From assembly GCA_002427745.1 (NCBI GenBank), contig DIYF01000017.1, positions 1 through 64,000 on the forward strand: DNA of 64,000 nucleotides. Reading direction: 5' to 3'. The first letter of the stretch is position 1; each line of letters starts with the position of its first letter. Source of the DNA: Roseivirga sp. UBA6061 (lineage in GTDB: Bacteria; Bacteroidota; Bacteroidia; Cytophagales; Cyclobacteriaceae). Shown piece after piece: positions 26,564 through 35,228 of the stretch. The translations under genes and the position numbers were made by a program. A model generated the notes under the pieces. It was not told the origin of the DNA. It searched no databases and was given only the letters and a program-made list of their open reading frames with translations.

Positions 26564-27259
26564 ATGACACAGGAAAAAGAAACCAGGTTAATCGAGGGCT
26601 ACCCTTATATCAAATACGCCCACGTTCACTACGAGTCAGAGGAGATGATAGCCAAAAGTGGTCAGTTTCACGAATGGATGAACAAACGCAGATCAGTGCG
26701 TGAATTCTCCGATAAACCTGTACCGAGAGAGGTGATTGAAAACATCATTAAATCGGCCTCTACCGCACCTTCCGGGGCGCACAAACAGCCCTGGACTTTC
26801 TGTGTGGTGAGTAACCCGGAAATGAAATCGAAAATCAGAGAGGCTGCAGAAAAAGAGGAATTCGAAAGCTATAACGGCCGCATGAGTGAAAGCTGGCTGA
26901 AAGACCTGGAACCACTGGGCACCGACTGGCACAAGCCCTTTCTGGAAGTGGCTCCTTACCTGATCATTATGTTTAAGAAAGCCTATGATTTTGGTCCTGA
27001 TGGTGAAAAGCAGAACAATTACTATGTAAACGAGTCTATCGGCATTGCTGCCGGCATGCTGATCACAGCTATACATGATGCCGGCCTGGTCACGCTCACG
27101 CATACTCCCAGCCCGATGAACTTCCTAGGTAAACTACTGGACAGGCCAGCGAATGAAAGGCCATTTCTCTTACTCCCGGTTGGTTATGAAGGAGAAGAGA
27201 TTTATGTACCGGACATTGAGCGCAAAGCAATAGAGGATATTGCTGTTTTTTATGATTGA
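26564..27259 (+). CDS. Iodotyrosine deiodinase-like nitroreductase-fold flavoprotein
   Basis: 231 residues. FMN-binding RRSVREFSD at 42-50 and STAPSGAHKQPWTF (66-79) match the nitroreductase fold, and the whole central region follows iodotyrosine deiodinase (IYD) rather than generic nitroreductases: EEFESYNGRMSESWLKDLEP, WHKPFLEVAPYLI, NYYVNESIGIAAGMLITA, GLVTLTHTP and LLLPVGYEGEE. The three residues that bind the substrate zwitterion in IYD are in register: E99, Y103 and K124, with spacings of 4 and 21. IYD enzymes reductively remove halogen from halotyrosines, and characterised bacterial members include one from a Bacteroidota species. Monocistronic. A broader nitroreductase activity cannot be excluded. 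Confidence 0.85.
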   Translation: MTQEKETRLIEGYPYIKYAHVHYESEEMIAKSGQFHEWMNKRRSVREFSDKPVPREVIENIIKSASTAPSGAHKQPWTFCVVSNPEMKSKIREAAEKEEFESYNGRMSESWLKDLEPLGTDWHKPFLEVAPYLIIMFKKAYDFGPDGEKQNNYYVNESIGIAAGMLITAIHDAGLVTLTHTPSPMNFLGKLLDRPANERPFLLLPVGYEGEEIYVPDIERKAIEDIAVFYD

Positions 27260-27273
27260 GTGATTTGCTACGG

Positions 27274-27360
27274 GGACACCGTCTTTTTGGCTTAAAAATT
27301 GGCCGCAGTTCTCTCAACTGAGCCTGTCTTCTGAACAAAGACGGTGAAAGATCGGTGTCC
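27274..27360. repeat. Nested, mutually exclusive inverted repeats
   Basis: CACCGTCTTT (27277-27286) pairs exactly with AAAGACGGTG (27337-27346), while GGACACCG (27274-27281) pairs exactly with CGGTGTCC (27353-27360). The two pairings compete. An inner hairpin CAGTT/AACTG spans 27306-27320. It lies 15 bp after the deiodinase-like gene. No T tract, so it looks like a mobile intergenic element or a switchable RNA rather than a plain terminator. Confidence 0.6.
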
Positions 27361-27396
27361 ATCATAACCTCTTCATTCTTGCTTCACTAAGGACTA

Positions 27397-27505
27397 GCAC
27401 CTGTCCACCACCCCTGGCCCCTCCTATCCCGGAGGGCAAGTTTCTCAAGCACCGTCACAATCCCCTCCTCCAGGGAGAGGCCTGCCTGCCACAGGCGGCC
27501 GGGCA
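27397..27505. repeat. C-rich intergenic palindromic repeats
   Basis: Read on the minus strand, this holds GGAGGGGCCAGGGGTGG, the same module seen at 43947, 44271 and 45837. A second palindromic piece (CCCCTCC...GGGAGAGG) follows at 27462-27480. No gene is seen in 27260-27583 apart from these repeats. Confidence 0.6.
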
Positions 27506-27583
27506 ATCACTCCACAACGCACCTCCTGTCCTTATTTACGGCTTACTTGTCTCAGCCAAAAATTCTTTATGTAAATTGAAGTC

Positions 27584-28927
27584 ATGAAATCACGCCCTCA
27601 GCTATTGGTTCTTTGCATTCTTTTGTTTGTCATCTCCTTGCAGCTTAATGCTCAAAAACGCTACAAGAAGAAACACATATTAAAAGACCTGAAAGAACTG
27701 GATGGTTTCAAACAGTCCTACGTGGGTTTTGCGCTTTACGATCCTGAAACAGGCAAAACGCTGGCTTGTCAAAACGATAGCAAATACATGACCCCGGCCA
27801 GCAATACCAAGCTGTTTACTTTCTATGCCGGCATTAAATTTTTGGACAAGGCCGTACCCGCTCTGCAATATCAGATCAAAGGCGATTCTCTGATTTTCTG
27901 GGGCACTGGCAATCCTCTCTTTCTTCATCCTGCTGTTGAAGACAAAGCAGCACTCGATTTCCTCAGTGCCCGCAGTGAAAAACTCTTCTACTGGAAAAGA
28001 CCCATTTTAGATGATCGTTTCGGCCCGGGCTGGGGTTGGGATGATTATAATGGCTATTACTCAGCGGAAAAGGCTGTCTTCCCGATTTATGGCAACAGTA
28101 TTACCACACTACTCAATCGCACCAAGAAGAACATAGTGGTAGAACCTGATTACTTCAAACCCAACTTCAGTGAAAATCCAAATCCGCTTGATAACCGAAG
28201 CCGTGTAAACAGAGCGGAAGACGAGAATGACTTTGTTTACCAGATTGGCGAACCCGGAGATACTGATGAAGAAGAGATCGATACGCTCACACGCCCCTTT
28301 CTGTACAGTGATAACCTCTTTATTGAATTGCTATCGGATACCCTCAACAGAGCGGTAAACTTTTACCATGGCCTGCCACAGATTAGTGCTGCACGCACGC
28401 TGTATTCCTTACCCACAGATACCCTCTACAAACATATGCTGCAGCCCAGCGACAATCTGTTTGCCGAACAAATACTGCTGATGGCCAGCGGTATGAAAAG
28501 TGACACACTGAGCACTATGGCCACCATCAACCAAATGAAAGACGAGGTTTTCACTGACTGGACCGATGACGCAGCCTGGGTAGATGGCTCAGGGCTCTCC
28601 CGATATAATATGTTCACGCCAAGAACCATGATTAAGCTGCTGCGGACATTAAGGGAAGAAGTAGGCGAAGAAAGACTTTTTGAGTTATTGCCGGCAGGTG
28701 GAAAATCAGGTACTATCAGGAACTGGTATGCCGGAGACAATGGCGAACCTTATGTGTTTGCCAAAACCGGCACACTCAGCAATAACCATACACTCAGTGG
28801 CTATATCAAAACCGATTCCGGTAAGACCCTCATCTTTACCTTTATGGTCAACCATTACAACCATTCTACTAATAAGGTGAGAGAGAGTATGTCTGTGGTG
28901 CTTTCTAAAATCAGGAAAGGGTATTAA
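27584..28927 (+). CDS. D-alanyl-D-alanine carboxypeptidase/endopeptidase, PBP4 type (S13)
   Basis: 447 residues with signal peptide (residues 1-24). The three penicillin-binding motifs are present: SxxK as S73-NTK76, SxN as SGLSRYN near 335-341, and KTG in FAKTGTLSNNH. It trims or cleaves peptidoglycan peptide cross-links in the periplasm. Length is typical for DacB. Monocistronic. Confidence 0.92.
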   Translation: MKSRPQLLVLCILLFVISLQLNAQKRYKKKHILKDLKELDGFKQSYVGFALYDPETGKTLACQNDSKYMTPASNTKLFTFYAGIKFLDKAVPALQYQIKGDSLIFWGTGNPLFLHPAVEDKAALDFLSARSEKLFYWKRPILDDRFGPGWGWDDYNGYYSAEKAVFPIYGNSITTLLNRTKKNIVVEPDYFKPNFSENPNPLDNRSRVNRAEDENDFVYQIGEPGDTDEEEIDTLTRPFLYSDNLFIELLSDTLNRAVNFYHGLPQISAARTLYSLPTDTLYKHMLQPSDNLFAEQILLMASGMKSDTLSTMATINQMKDEVFTDWTDDAAWVDGSGLSRYNMFTPRTMIKLLRTLREEVGEERLFELLPAGGKSGTIRNWYAGDNGEPYVFAKTGTLSNNHTLSGYIKTDSGKTLIFTFMVNHYNHSTNKVRESMSVVLSKIRKGY

Positions 28928-28948
28928 GTACTCTTTTAGCCAGAACCA

Positions 28949-30262
28949 TCACCTGGCAGGAGTAGAAATTTCATCCCTCCATACGGTACGACTCACCTGT
29001 GTCAGATCAAGTTGAGCATCCACAAGAGGCCTTGCAGATTTTCTGTTAAGACGCGTATTGAGAATTGCTTTTACGCTGACATCCGTATACCCTTTTCCTG
29101 CCCACTCAGCTTCCAGCCACTGTGCAAATACGATAATCAAATCGGTTTCCGCTGACATCTTCCGGTATTGCCTGTCAGTGAGATAATCCTTTGGCTCAAT
29201 TACCCACAGTTCATGAGATGTGTTATCCTCAATGAGAAAGGTAGAACTACTCCCTGCCTTGGTACGTGTCATCAGTCTCCATGAAAACCTGTGTCCTTTT
29301 TCTGTCCAATTCACATTATTGTCGATAAGGTAGTGCCGATGCGGAAGCAGCAGCATCACCAACACGAACACCCCCAGGGTCCATTGGACTCTCCTCGCTA
29401 CTTTATTTGATACTTGCTCTGTATCAGTGTGGAACTCGAGCCTTATTCTTTTTTTCAGAAATGTGGGAGGAAAAAGCAAAAGCGTCAGCAGGATCATAAA
29501 GATGGATAATGAACCAACTCCCAGGTAAATGAAATTGAGTAAATGAAAACTTACCTGATAGATATGCGCCAACAAATTCGTCTTTCGATATAATAGTAAC
29601 CAAACAATGGTCAGGTCAAAAAACAACCCTCCATACGTCATCAGGGCAATAATACCTTTTCTGACCTCTTCGGTCATTATGCGAAAGGGCCATTGATGGC
29701 TCAGAAACGTGGTCAGAGGCTCATGCAGTGATAACCAATCGGAGGTCAGTTTTGAAATACCGGAATAGGTGTATATCAGTCCAATCATAAACTGGAAAGC
29801 AAGAATATTCCAACGAGGAATCGTTCTCTTTTCAGTGCACCTTCCCCTTCGCACGTCCAAAGACCAATATCGGTTAGCTGGCAGGCATAACAGCAAACCT
29901 GCCAATAGTAGAAAGAGATAGAATTTGTTGAGCGTATATACAATATCGAGCATGAACACATAGGTTTGCCCGAGAAGAAAAACAAGCAGCGCCAACCGGT
30001 AGAGATATCCAATTAAGATACAGCAGGAAGCAATCGTTATGAGCGTAAAAAACAGGTACATTGCCCAACCCGGAAGAGGTGTAATCCATTCAAATCCGTA
30101 AAAAGGAAAATTGACCGTGGCATCGATGTAAGCTTCCTGTACATAACCTACCAGCATCATTCCGGAAAAGTCGATAAAGAACCATAGGCCTATGGCCATC
30201 CTGAGCAATGCCAGCGTTCTGATATCTGTCCGTTGAAAGAGTAGGTCATGCAGCTTTTTCAT
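28949..30262 (-). CDS. HTTM / vitamin K-dependent gamma-carboxylase-like membrane protein
   Basis: 437 residues. Four or more N-terminal membrane spans, then FLLLLAGLLLCLPANRYWSL and the signature YTYSGISKLTSDWL, corresponding to the gamma-carboxylase-like HTTM domain. The C-terminal third is soluble. Eukaryotic relatives carboxylate glutamate using vitamin K hydroquinone; bacterial members are mostly uncharacterised. No obvious propeptide substrate is adjacent. Convergent with the peptidase gene. Confidence 0.8.
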   Translation of the reverse strand: MKKLHDLLFQRTDIRTLALLRMAIGLWFFIDFSGMMLVGYVQEAYIDATVNFPFYGFEWITPLPGWAMYLFFTLITIASCCILIGYLYRLALLVFLLGQTYVFMLDIVYTLNKFYLFLLLAGLLLCLPANRYWSLDVRRGRCTEKRTIPRWNILAFQFMIGLIYTYSGISKLTSDWLSLHEPLTTFLSHQWPFRIMTEEVRKGIIALMTYGGLFFDLTIVWLLLYRKTNLLAHIYQVSFHLLNFIYLGVGSLSIFMILLTLLLFPPTFLKKRIRLEFHTDTEQVSNKVARRVQWTLGVFVLVMLLLPHRHYLIDNNVNWTEKGHRFSWRLMTRTKAGSSSTFLIEDNTSHELWVIEPKDYLTDRQYRKMSAETDLIIVFAQWLEAEWAGKGYTDVSVKAILNTRLNRKSARPLVDAQLDLTQVSRTVWRDEISTPAR

Positions 30263-30403
30263 TCCACCCCAAATAAAGGTTAGAATTGTCAGGATGTGAT
30301 TATGCTGTTGTTAATTCTTCCACTATGCCACTCCTAAAAAAGTCTGCCGGCCCTATTACCTTCTTGTTTATCTTCAGGGGTTAACCATTGACACCCATCA
30401 AAG

Positions 30404-33400
30404 ATGAAACGAACCCTTCTCCTGCTTGGAGCCATGCTGGCTATGCTGCCGGCTTATGGACAAAAAATTGATTCCCAACACCTTAAAGGCTTACAACTCC
30501 GACACATTGGTCCGGCCAATATGAGCGGCCGTGTAGTGGACCTGGCTGTATTGGAGAGTAACCCCTATATCATTTATGCCGCCACTGCTACCGGAGGTCT
30601 CTGGCGTACAGAGAATAATGGCGTTACCTGGAGCCCCATTTTTGAAAAAGAAGCTACCCACTCCATCGGAGCCATTGCACTGCACCAGACCCACCCTGAT
30701 CACATCTGGGTAGGTACAGGAGAGCGCGCCAACCGCCAAAGCTCCGGCTGGGGAGATGGCGTTTATAAAACCACAGATGGTGGTAAAACCTGGACCAACA
30801 TGGGGCTCAAAGATTCTCACCATATCGGCCGGATCGTGATTCACCCCAATGATACCAATACGGTTTATGTAGCCGCTATGGGACACCTTTGGGGCCCCAA
30901 TAATGAAAGAGGACTTTACAAAACCACCGATGGTGGTAAAAGCTGGGATCGTATCATTTATGTAGACGATGACACCGGAGTATCTGACATAGCTATGGAC
31001 CCCAGTGATCCTAACATTCTTTACGCTGCTACCTATCAGCGTAGAAGAAGACCTTACGGCTTCCATGGTGGTGGTCCCGGCAGTGGGCTTCATAAATCAA
31101 CGGATGGCGGCAAAACCTGGAAAGAGCTGCGTACCGGATTGCCCGCAGGGGACTATGGTCGCATCGGTATTTCTATTTACAGAAATGACCCCAGAATTGT
31201 GTACGCATCTGTAGAACAGGGCTTCCAATACAATGCCTCTACGGCTTACAATGAGCGAAGGGCCGGAGTATACCGCTCAAAAGACAAAGGCGAAAGCTGG
31301 GAGTTTATGAGCGACTGGAATCCGCGCCCCATGTATGCCAGCCAGCCACTGGTCGATCCAAGCGACCCTTCACGCATCTACATGATGAATCAGTTCAGCT
31401 ACTCAAGCGACAGCGGCCGTACCTTCCGCGCTCCAAGACAGACTCTGCATGGAGACGACAGGATATTATGGGTAAACCCTAAAGATTCCAGACACGTCAT
31501 CAAGGGAGATGACGGAGGCATCGGTATCTCTTACGACAGAACCAGAACCTGGCTTTTTGTTACCAATCTGCCGGTTAGTCAGTTCTACAGAGTTTCGGTA
31601 GACATGGCCACTCCCTACAATGTATATGGTGGTCTTCAGGACAATGGTAGCTGGGTAGGCCCCAGTGAGACCTATCGCAGCGATGGAATTCTTAATTCAG
31701 ACTGGAGAAAAACCGGTGGTGGAGATGGATTCCTCACCCTGCCTCACCGTACGGAAGAAGGGGTTATCTATGGAGAATCGCAGTACCTCGGCCTCTTCAA
31801 ACTTGATCTAAAAACCGGCCAGCGACAATCTATCAGACCGGGTGACCCTAAAGGTAGAATTGGCCCTAGAAGAAACTGGGATGCCTGGGGACCGGGCATT
31901 GAAGAACCTGAGCTGGGCAATGCCATGGCTCCCGGTAACTGGGATGGTCCGTTTTACCTGAGCCACCACGATCCAAACACCATTTATGCCGGTACTAACA
32001 TTCTCTGGAAAAGTACCGATGGCGGAAGCACCTGGGTTTCTCTGGGAGATCAAACCAGCAAAGTAAACCGCAGAAAACTCCTGATCATGGGACAACGTGC
32101 TGATACCAGTACGGCTTCTCTGGATGACGGTATCCCCTACTACCCCACCCTGACCGCTGTAGCAGAGTCGCGATTAAAGCAGGGCATGCTTTACGTGGGT
32201 ACGGATGACGGACTGCTGAAAATATCCAGTGATGATGGTAAGAACTGGACAGATGTGACCGGAAGACTCAGTGGGCTCCCCAAAGAGACCTGGATCAATA
32301 CGATTGAAACCTCAGGGCATAATGCGGGTACCGCCTATGTAGCCATCAACAACTATCGTAACAACGACTTTAACAACTATGTGTACAAGACTACCGATTT
32401 TGGTCAGAGCTGGCAATCCATTACGGGAGACCTGCCTGTCAACCGGGTAGCCCGAACCCTGAGAGAAGATCCCAAAAACCCGAATTTGCTCTACCTGGGT
32501 ACGGAAATCGGTTTCTTTATCTCCCTGAATGGTGGCCGCAACTGGACCGAGCTAAAGAATAACATGCCGACAGTGGCTTTCAACGATCTGGTGATTCACC
32601 CCAGAGACAATGATCTGGTACTGGCTACGCATGGTCGTGGTGTCTGGATACTGGATAACCTGAATGCCTTGCAGGAGCTCTCTCCAGGTGTTTTGAACCA
32701 AAACGCAGCCTTGTTCAGCATACCTACTGCCGAAAGAATCAACTACACCCGTGATGGTGCGCATGTCGGTAATATGTTCTTCCGGGGTACCAACCCCCGC
32801 AGAGGAGCAGTAATAGACTATTATCTGAAAAGCGCAGTTGACAAAAAGGATATTAAACTCACCATTCACGACCTCACTGGTACAGAAATCAATACGGTAA
32901 GAGTTGATACCACAGCAGGAATCAACCGCGTGACCTGGGGTATGGATCACAAAGGCTTCTCGACCGGTGGTCGTTTTGCTCCCGGAGGCCCTCCGGTAGT
33001 TCCAGGACTCTATACCGCAAAACTCACAGTGAATGGAGAAAGCTACGAGCAGCAATTCAAAGTGATAGATGACCACAGACTCAAGATCAGCATAGCAGAC
33101 CGCAGGGCCTGGAATGATAACCTGATGGAGATTTACCAGCTGTATGGAGAACTGGCCGGAGTTAGTCGTAAGATCAGACCCATCGACAACCATGTGACCA
33201 AACTTGAAAATGAGAAGGTCAAGGTTTCTGAGAAATACCTCAAAGAGATCAAAGAGGTCAACAGAATGTACAGAGAGCTCTTCAGCCGTACCAGAAGTCT
33301 GTACTTTGGAGTTTCAGGCTGGACGGGTCGCATGACGAGCGATCAGGAATCACAGTTTGCCTACTATACCAGCATGCATAACCAGCTGAGTGCTCGTCTG

Positions 33401-33478
33401 GATGCTATTATGAACAAGACGATTCCAAGACTCAACAAAGGGCTCAAAGGCAAGAACAAGTTTCCAACCGAAGAATAA
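30404..33478 (+). CDS. Secreted BNR/sortilin-like beta-propeller protein
   Basis: 1024 residues. Signal peptide (MKRTLLLLGAMLAMLPAYGQ). Many Asp-box repeats of the type TDGGKTW: residues near 125, 180, 230, then KDKGESW, TDGGSTW, DDGKNW and NGGRNW, as in glycoside-hydrolase/VPS10-like propellers. The C-terminal 250 residues carry an Ig-like strand region (TAKLTVNGESYEQQFKV) and a helical end. No catalytic site was identified. The S10 peptidase gene starts 2 bp after its stop, suggesting joint function in extracellular protein or glycan breakdown. Confidence 0.85.
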   Translation: MKRTLLLLGAMLAMLPAYGQKIDSQHLKGLQLRHIGPANMSGRVVDLAVLESNPYIIYAATATGGLWRTENNGVTWSPIFEKEATHSIGAIALHQTHPDHIWVGTGERANRQSSGWGDGVYKTTDGGKTWTNMGLKDSHHIGRIVIHPNDTNTVYVAAMGHLWGPNNERGLYKTTDGGKSWDRIIYVDDDTGVSDIAMDPSDPNILYAATYQRRRRPYGFHGGGPGSGLHKSTDGGKTWKELRTGLPAGDYGRIGISIYRNDPRIVYASVEQGFQYNASTAYNERRAGVYRSKDKGESWEFMSDWNPRPMYASQPLVDPSDPSRIYMMNQFSYSSDSGRTFRAPRQTLHGDDRILWVNPKDSRHVIKGDDGGIGISYDRTRTWLFVTNLPVSQFYRVSVDMATPYNVYGGLQDNGSWVGPSETYRSDGILNSDWRKTGGGDGFLTLPHRTEEGVIYGESQYLGLFKLDLKTGQRQSIRPGDPKGRIGPRRNWDAWGPGIEEPELGNAMAPGNWDGPFYLSHHDPNTIYAGTNILWKSTDGGSTWVSLGDQTSKVNRRKLLIMGQRADTSTASLDDGIPYYPTLTAVAESRLKQGMLYVGTDDGLLKISSDDGKNWTDVTGRLSGLPKETWINTIETSGHNAGTAYVAINNYRNNDFNNYVYKTTDFGQSWQSITGDLPVNRVARTLREDPKNPNLLYLGTEIGFFISLNGGRNWTELKNNMPTVAFNDLVIHPRDNDLVLATHGRGVWILDNLNALQELSPGVLNQNAALFSIPTAERINYTRDGAHVGNMFFRGTNPRRGAVIDYYLKSAVDKKDIKLTIHDLTGTEINTVRVDTTAGINRVTWGMDHKGFSTGGRFAPGGPPVVPGLYTAKLTVNGESYEQQFKVIDDHRLKISIADRRAWNDNLMEIYQLYGELAGVSRKIRPIDNHVTKLENEKVKVSEKYLKEIKEVNRMYRELFSRTRSLYFGVSGWTGRMTSDQESQFAYYTSMHNQLSARLDAIMNKTIPRLNKGLKGKNKFPTEE

Positions 33479-33480
33479 TT

Positions 33481-34956
33481 ATGAAAAGACTGAATCTACT
33501 ACTGTGGCTCCTGCTGGCTCCGGCCATTATTGTTGCCCAAAGCCGTCAGATTGATATTCAATCGACTGCTGTCACCCAGCATGAGGTAACGATCAAGGGA
33601 AAAAAGGTGCCTTTTTCGGCCACGGCCGGTACGCAGCCTGTCTGGGATGCTGACGGTGACCCGGTTGCCACGCTCTTTTATACCTATTATGAGCGCACCG
33701 ATGTAAAGAATAAGGACAGAAGACCATTGGTTATCTCCTTTAACGGAGGTCCCGGCTCTGCTTCAGTATGGATGCACCTGGCCTATACCGGGCCGCGTAT
33801 TCTCAAGATTGACAATGAAGGTTTTCCGATTCAGCCTTATGGCGTTAAGGACAACCCTCATTCCATTCTGGATGTAGCTGACATTGTGTTTGTCAACCCT
33901 GTCAATACCGGCTACTCTCGCGTGGTGGGCGATGCTGACCCCAAGCAGTTCTTTGGAGTGAATCAGGACATCCGATATCTGGCTGAGTGGATCAATACTT
34001 TTGTTACCCGGGTAAACCGATGGAACTCTCCCAAGTACCTGATTGGTGAAAGTTATGGTACCACCAGAGTGTCGGGGCTTTCTCTGGAGCTTCAAAACAA
34101 CCACTGGATGTACCTGAACGGGGTGATACTCGTATCTCCTACCGGCCTGGGCATTGAGCGTGATGGTCCGGTGAATGCTGCCAATCGCCTGCCCTACTAC
34201 GCAGCAGCAGCCTGGTACCATAAGATGTTACCTTCTGACTTGCAGAACAAAGACTTGCTGGATGTGCTGGCAGAGGCAGAAGACTACACCATGAACAAGC
34301 TGCTTCCCGTTATGGCCAAAGGTGCCTGGGCTACCGATACCGAGAAACAAGAGGCCACCCGTATGTTCTCGCGCTACTCAGGCCTGAACGAAAAGGTAAT
34401 CAGACAACATAACCTGGATGTGCCTACCGGTTTTTTCTGGAAAGAACTCTTGCGCGACCGTGAGGGCTATACCGTAGGTCGACTCGACTCGCGCTACAAA
34501 GGACTGGATCGTATGGATGCCGGAGAACGTCCGGACTTTAACTCAGAGCTGACATCATGGCTGCATTCTTTTACACCCGCTATCAACACCTACTTTCAGA
34601 ATTACCTGAACTACAAAACTGACATTAAATACAACATGTTCGGGCCTGTACGTCCCTGGGATCGTAGTGGTGACCAAACGGGAGAAAATCTGAGGAGGGC
34701 CATGGCCATGAACCCCTACCTGCATGTTATGACCCAAAGCGGTTATTACGATGGGGCCACCACCTACTTCAATGCCAAATACAATATGTGGCACCTGGAC
34801 CCCAGCGGCAGAATGAAGGATCGCATGAGCTTCAAAGGCTATCGCAGCGGACATATGATGTATCTACGTGCCGAAGACCTGAAAAAGGCCAATGAAGACA
34901 TTCGTGAGTTTATAAAAAAGAGTCTGCCACCAGCCGGCACACCGGCCAAATATTAG
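33481..34956 (+). CDS. Serine carboxypeptidase, peptidase family S10
   Basis: 491 residues. Signal peptide (1-20). Oxyanion-hole motif NGGPG (89-93 region), nucleophile S191 in GESYGT, and the histidine in RSGHMMYL near 460; the catalytic Asp lies in the preceding C-terminal segment (SGYYDGATT). S10 enzymes remove C-terminal residues, usually at acidic pH. Secreted, and co-transcribed with the propeller protein. Confidence 0.92.
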   Translation: MKRLNLLLWLLLAPAIIVAQSRQIDIQSTAVTQHEVTIKGKKVPFSATAGTQPVWDADGDPVATLFYTYYERTDVKNKDRRPLVISFNGGPGSASVWMHLAYTGPRILKIDNEGFPIQPYGVKDNPHSILDVADIVFVNPVNTGYSRVVGDADPKQFFGVNQDIRYLAEWINTFVTRVNRWNSPKYLIGESYGTTRVSGLSLELQNNHWMYLNGVILVSPTGLGIERDGPVNAANRLPYYAAAAWYHKMLPSDLQNKDLLDVLAEAEDYTMNKLLPVMAKGAWATDTEKQEATRMFSRYSGLNEKVIRQHNLDVPTGFFWKELLRDREGYTVGRLDSRYKGLDRMDAGERPDFNSELTSWLHSFTPAINTYFQNYLNYKTDIKYNMFGPVRPWDRSGDQTGENLRRAMAMNPYLHVMTQSGYYDGATTYFNAKYNMWHLDPSGRMKDRMSFKGYRSGHMMYLRAEDLKKANEDIREFIKKSLPPAGTPAKY

Positions 34957-35004
34957 AGGCTTTGTATTAGTAGGTTTGATATTTAATGTCGCTGTTTTCT
35001 GGTG

Positions 35005-35041
35005 AGTATTTACTTTACCATAAAGCGATTTTGTAAATACT
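35005..35041. terminator. Hairpin after S10 peptidase
   Basis: AGTATTTAC (35005-35013) pairs with GTAAATACT (35033-35041), 9 bp with a 19-nt loop, about 50 bp after the stop. It is followed by A/G rather than T, so it is only a possible terminator. The rest of 34957-35228 has C-rich repeat fragments and no gene. Confidence 0.35.
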
Positions 35042-35228
35042 AAGGGGGTAGATTTTTCACAAAAGTCAAAAAGCCTCCCCCTCCCTGAAGGGTGAGATGA
35101 GAATCATCCCCTGCCCGTAAACAGCAGGCAAGCTTCGGGGAATTAAAGGGCGTTCATAAACTAACTCTATGATCGAAAAATCTCTCCCAGTACGTCAGTG
35201 GTTTAGCTTGTCATGAACATTAACAACT

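Noticed and set aside
30491..31093. 200-residue antisense ORF within the BNR-repeat gene
   Set aside because: Same reason: its Gly/Ile/Thr-rich sequence is the shadow of Asp-box repeats.
32552..33193. 213-residue antisense ORF within the BNR-repeat gene
   Set aside because: It mirrors the repetitive codon pattern of the real gene; no homology or independent start signal.
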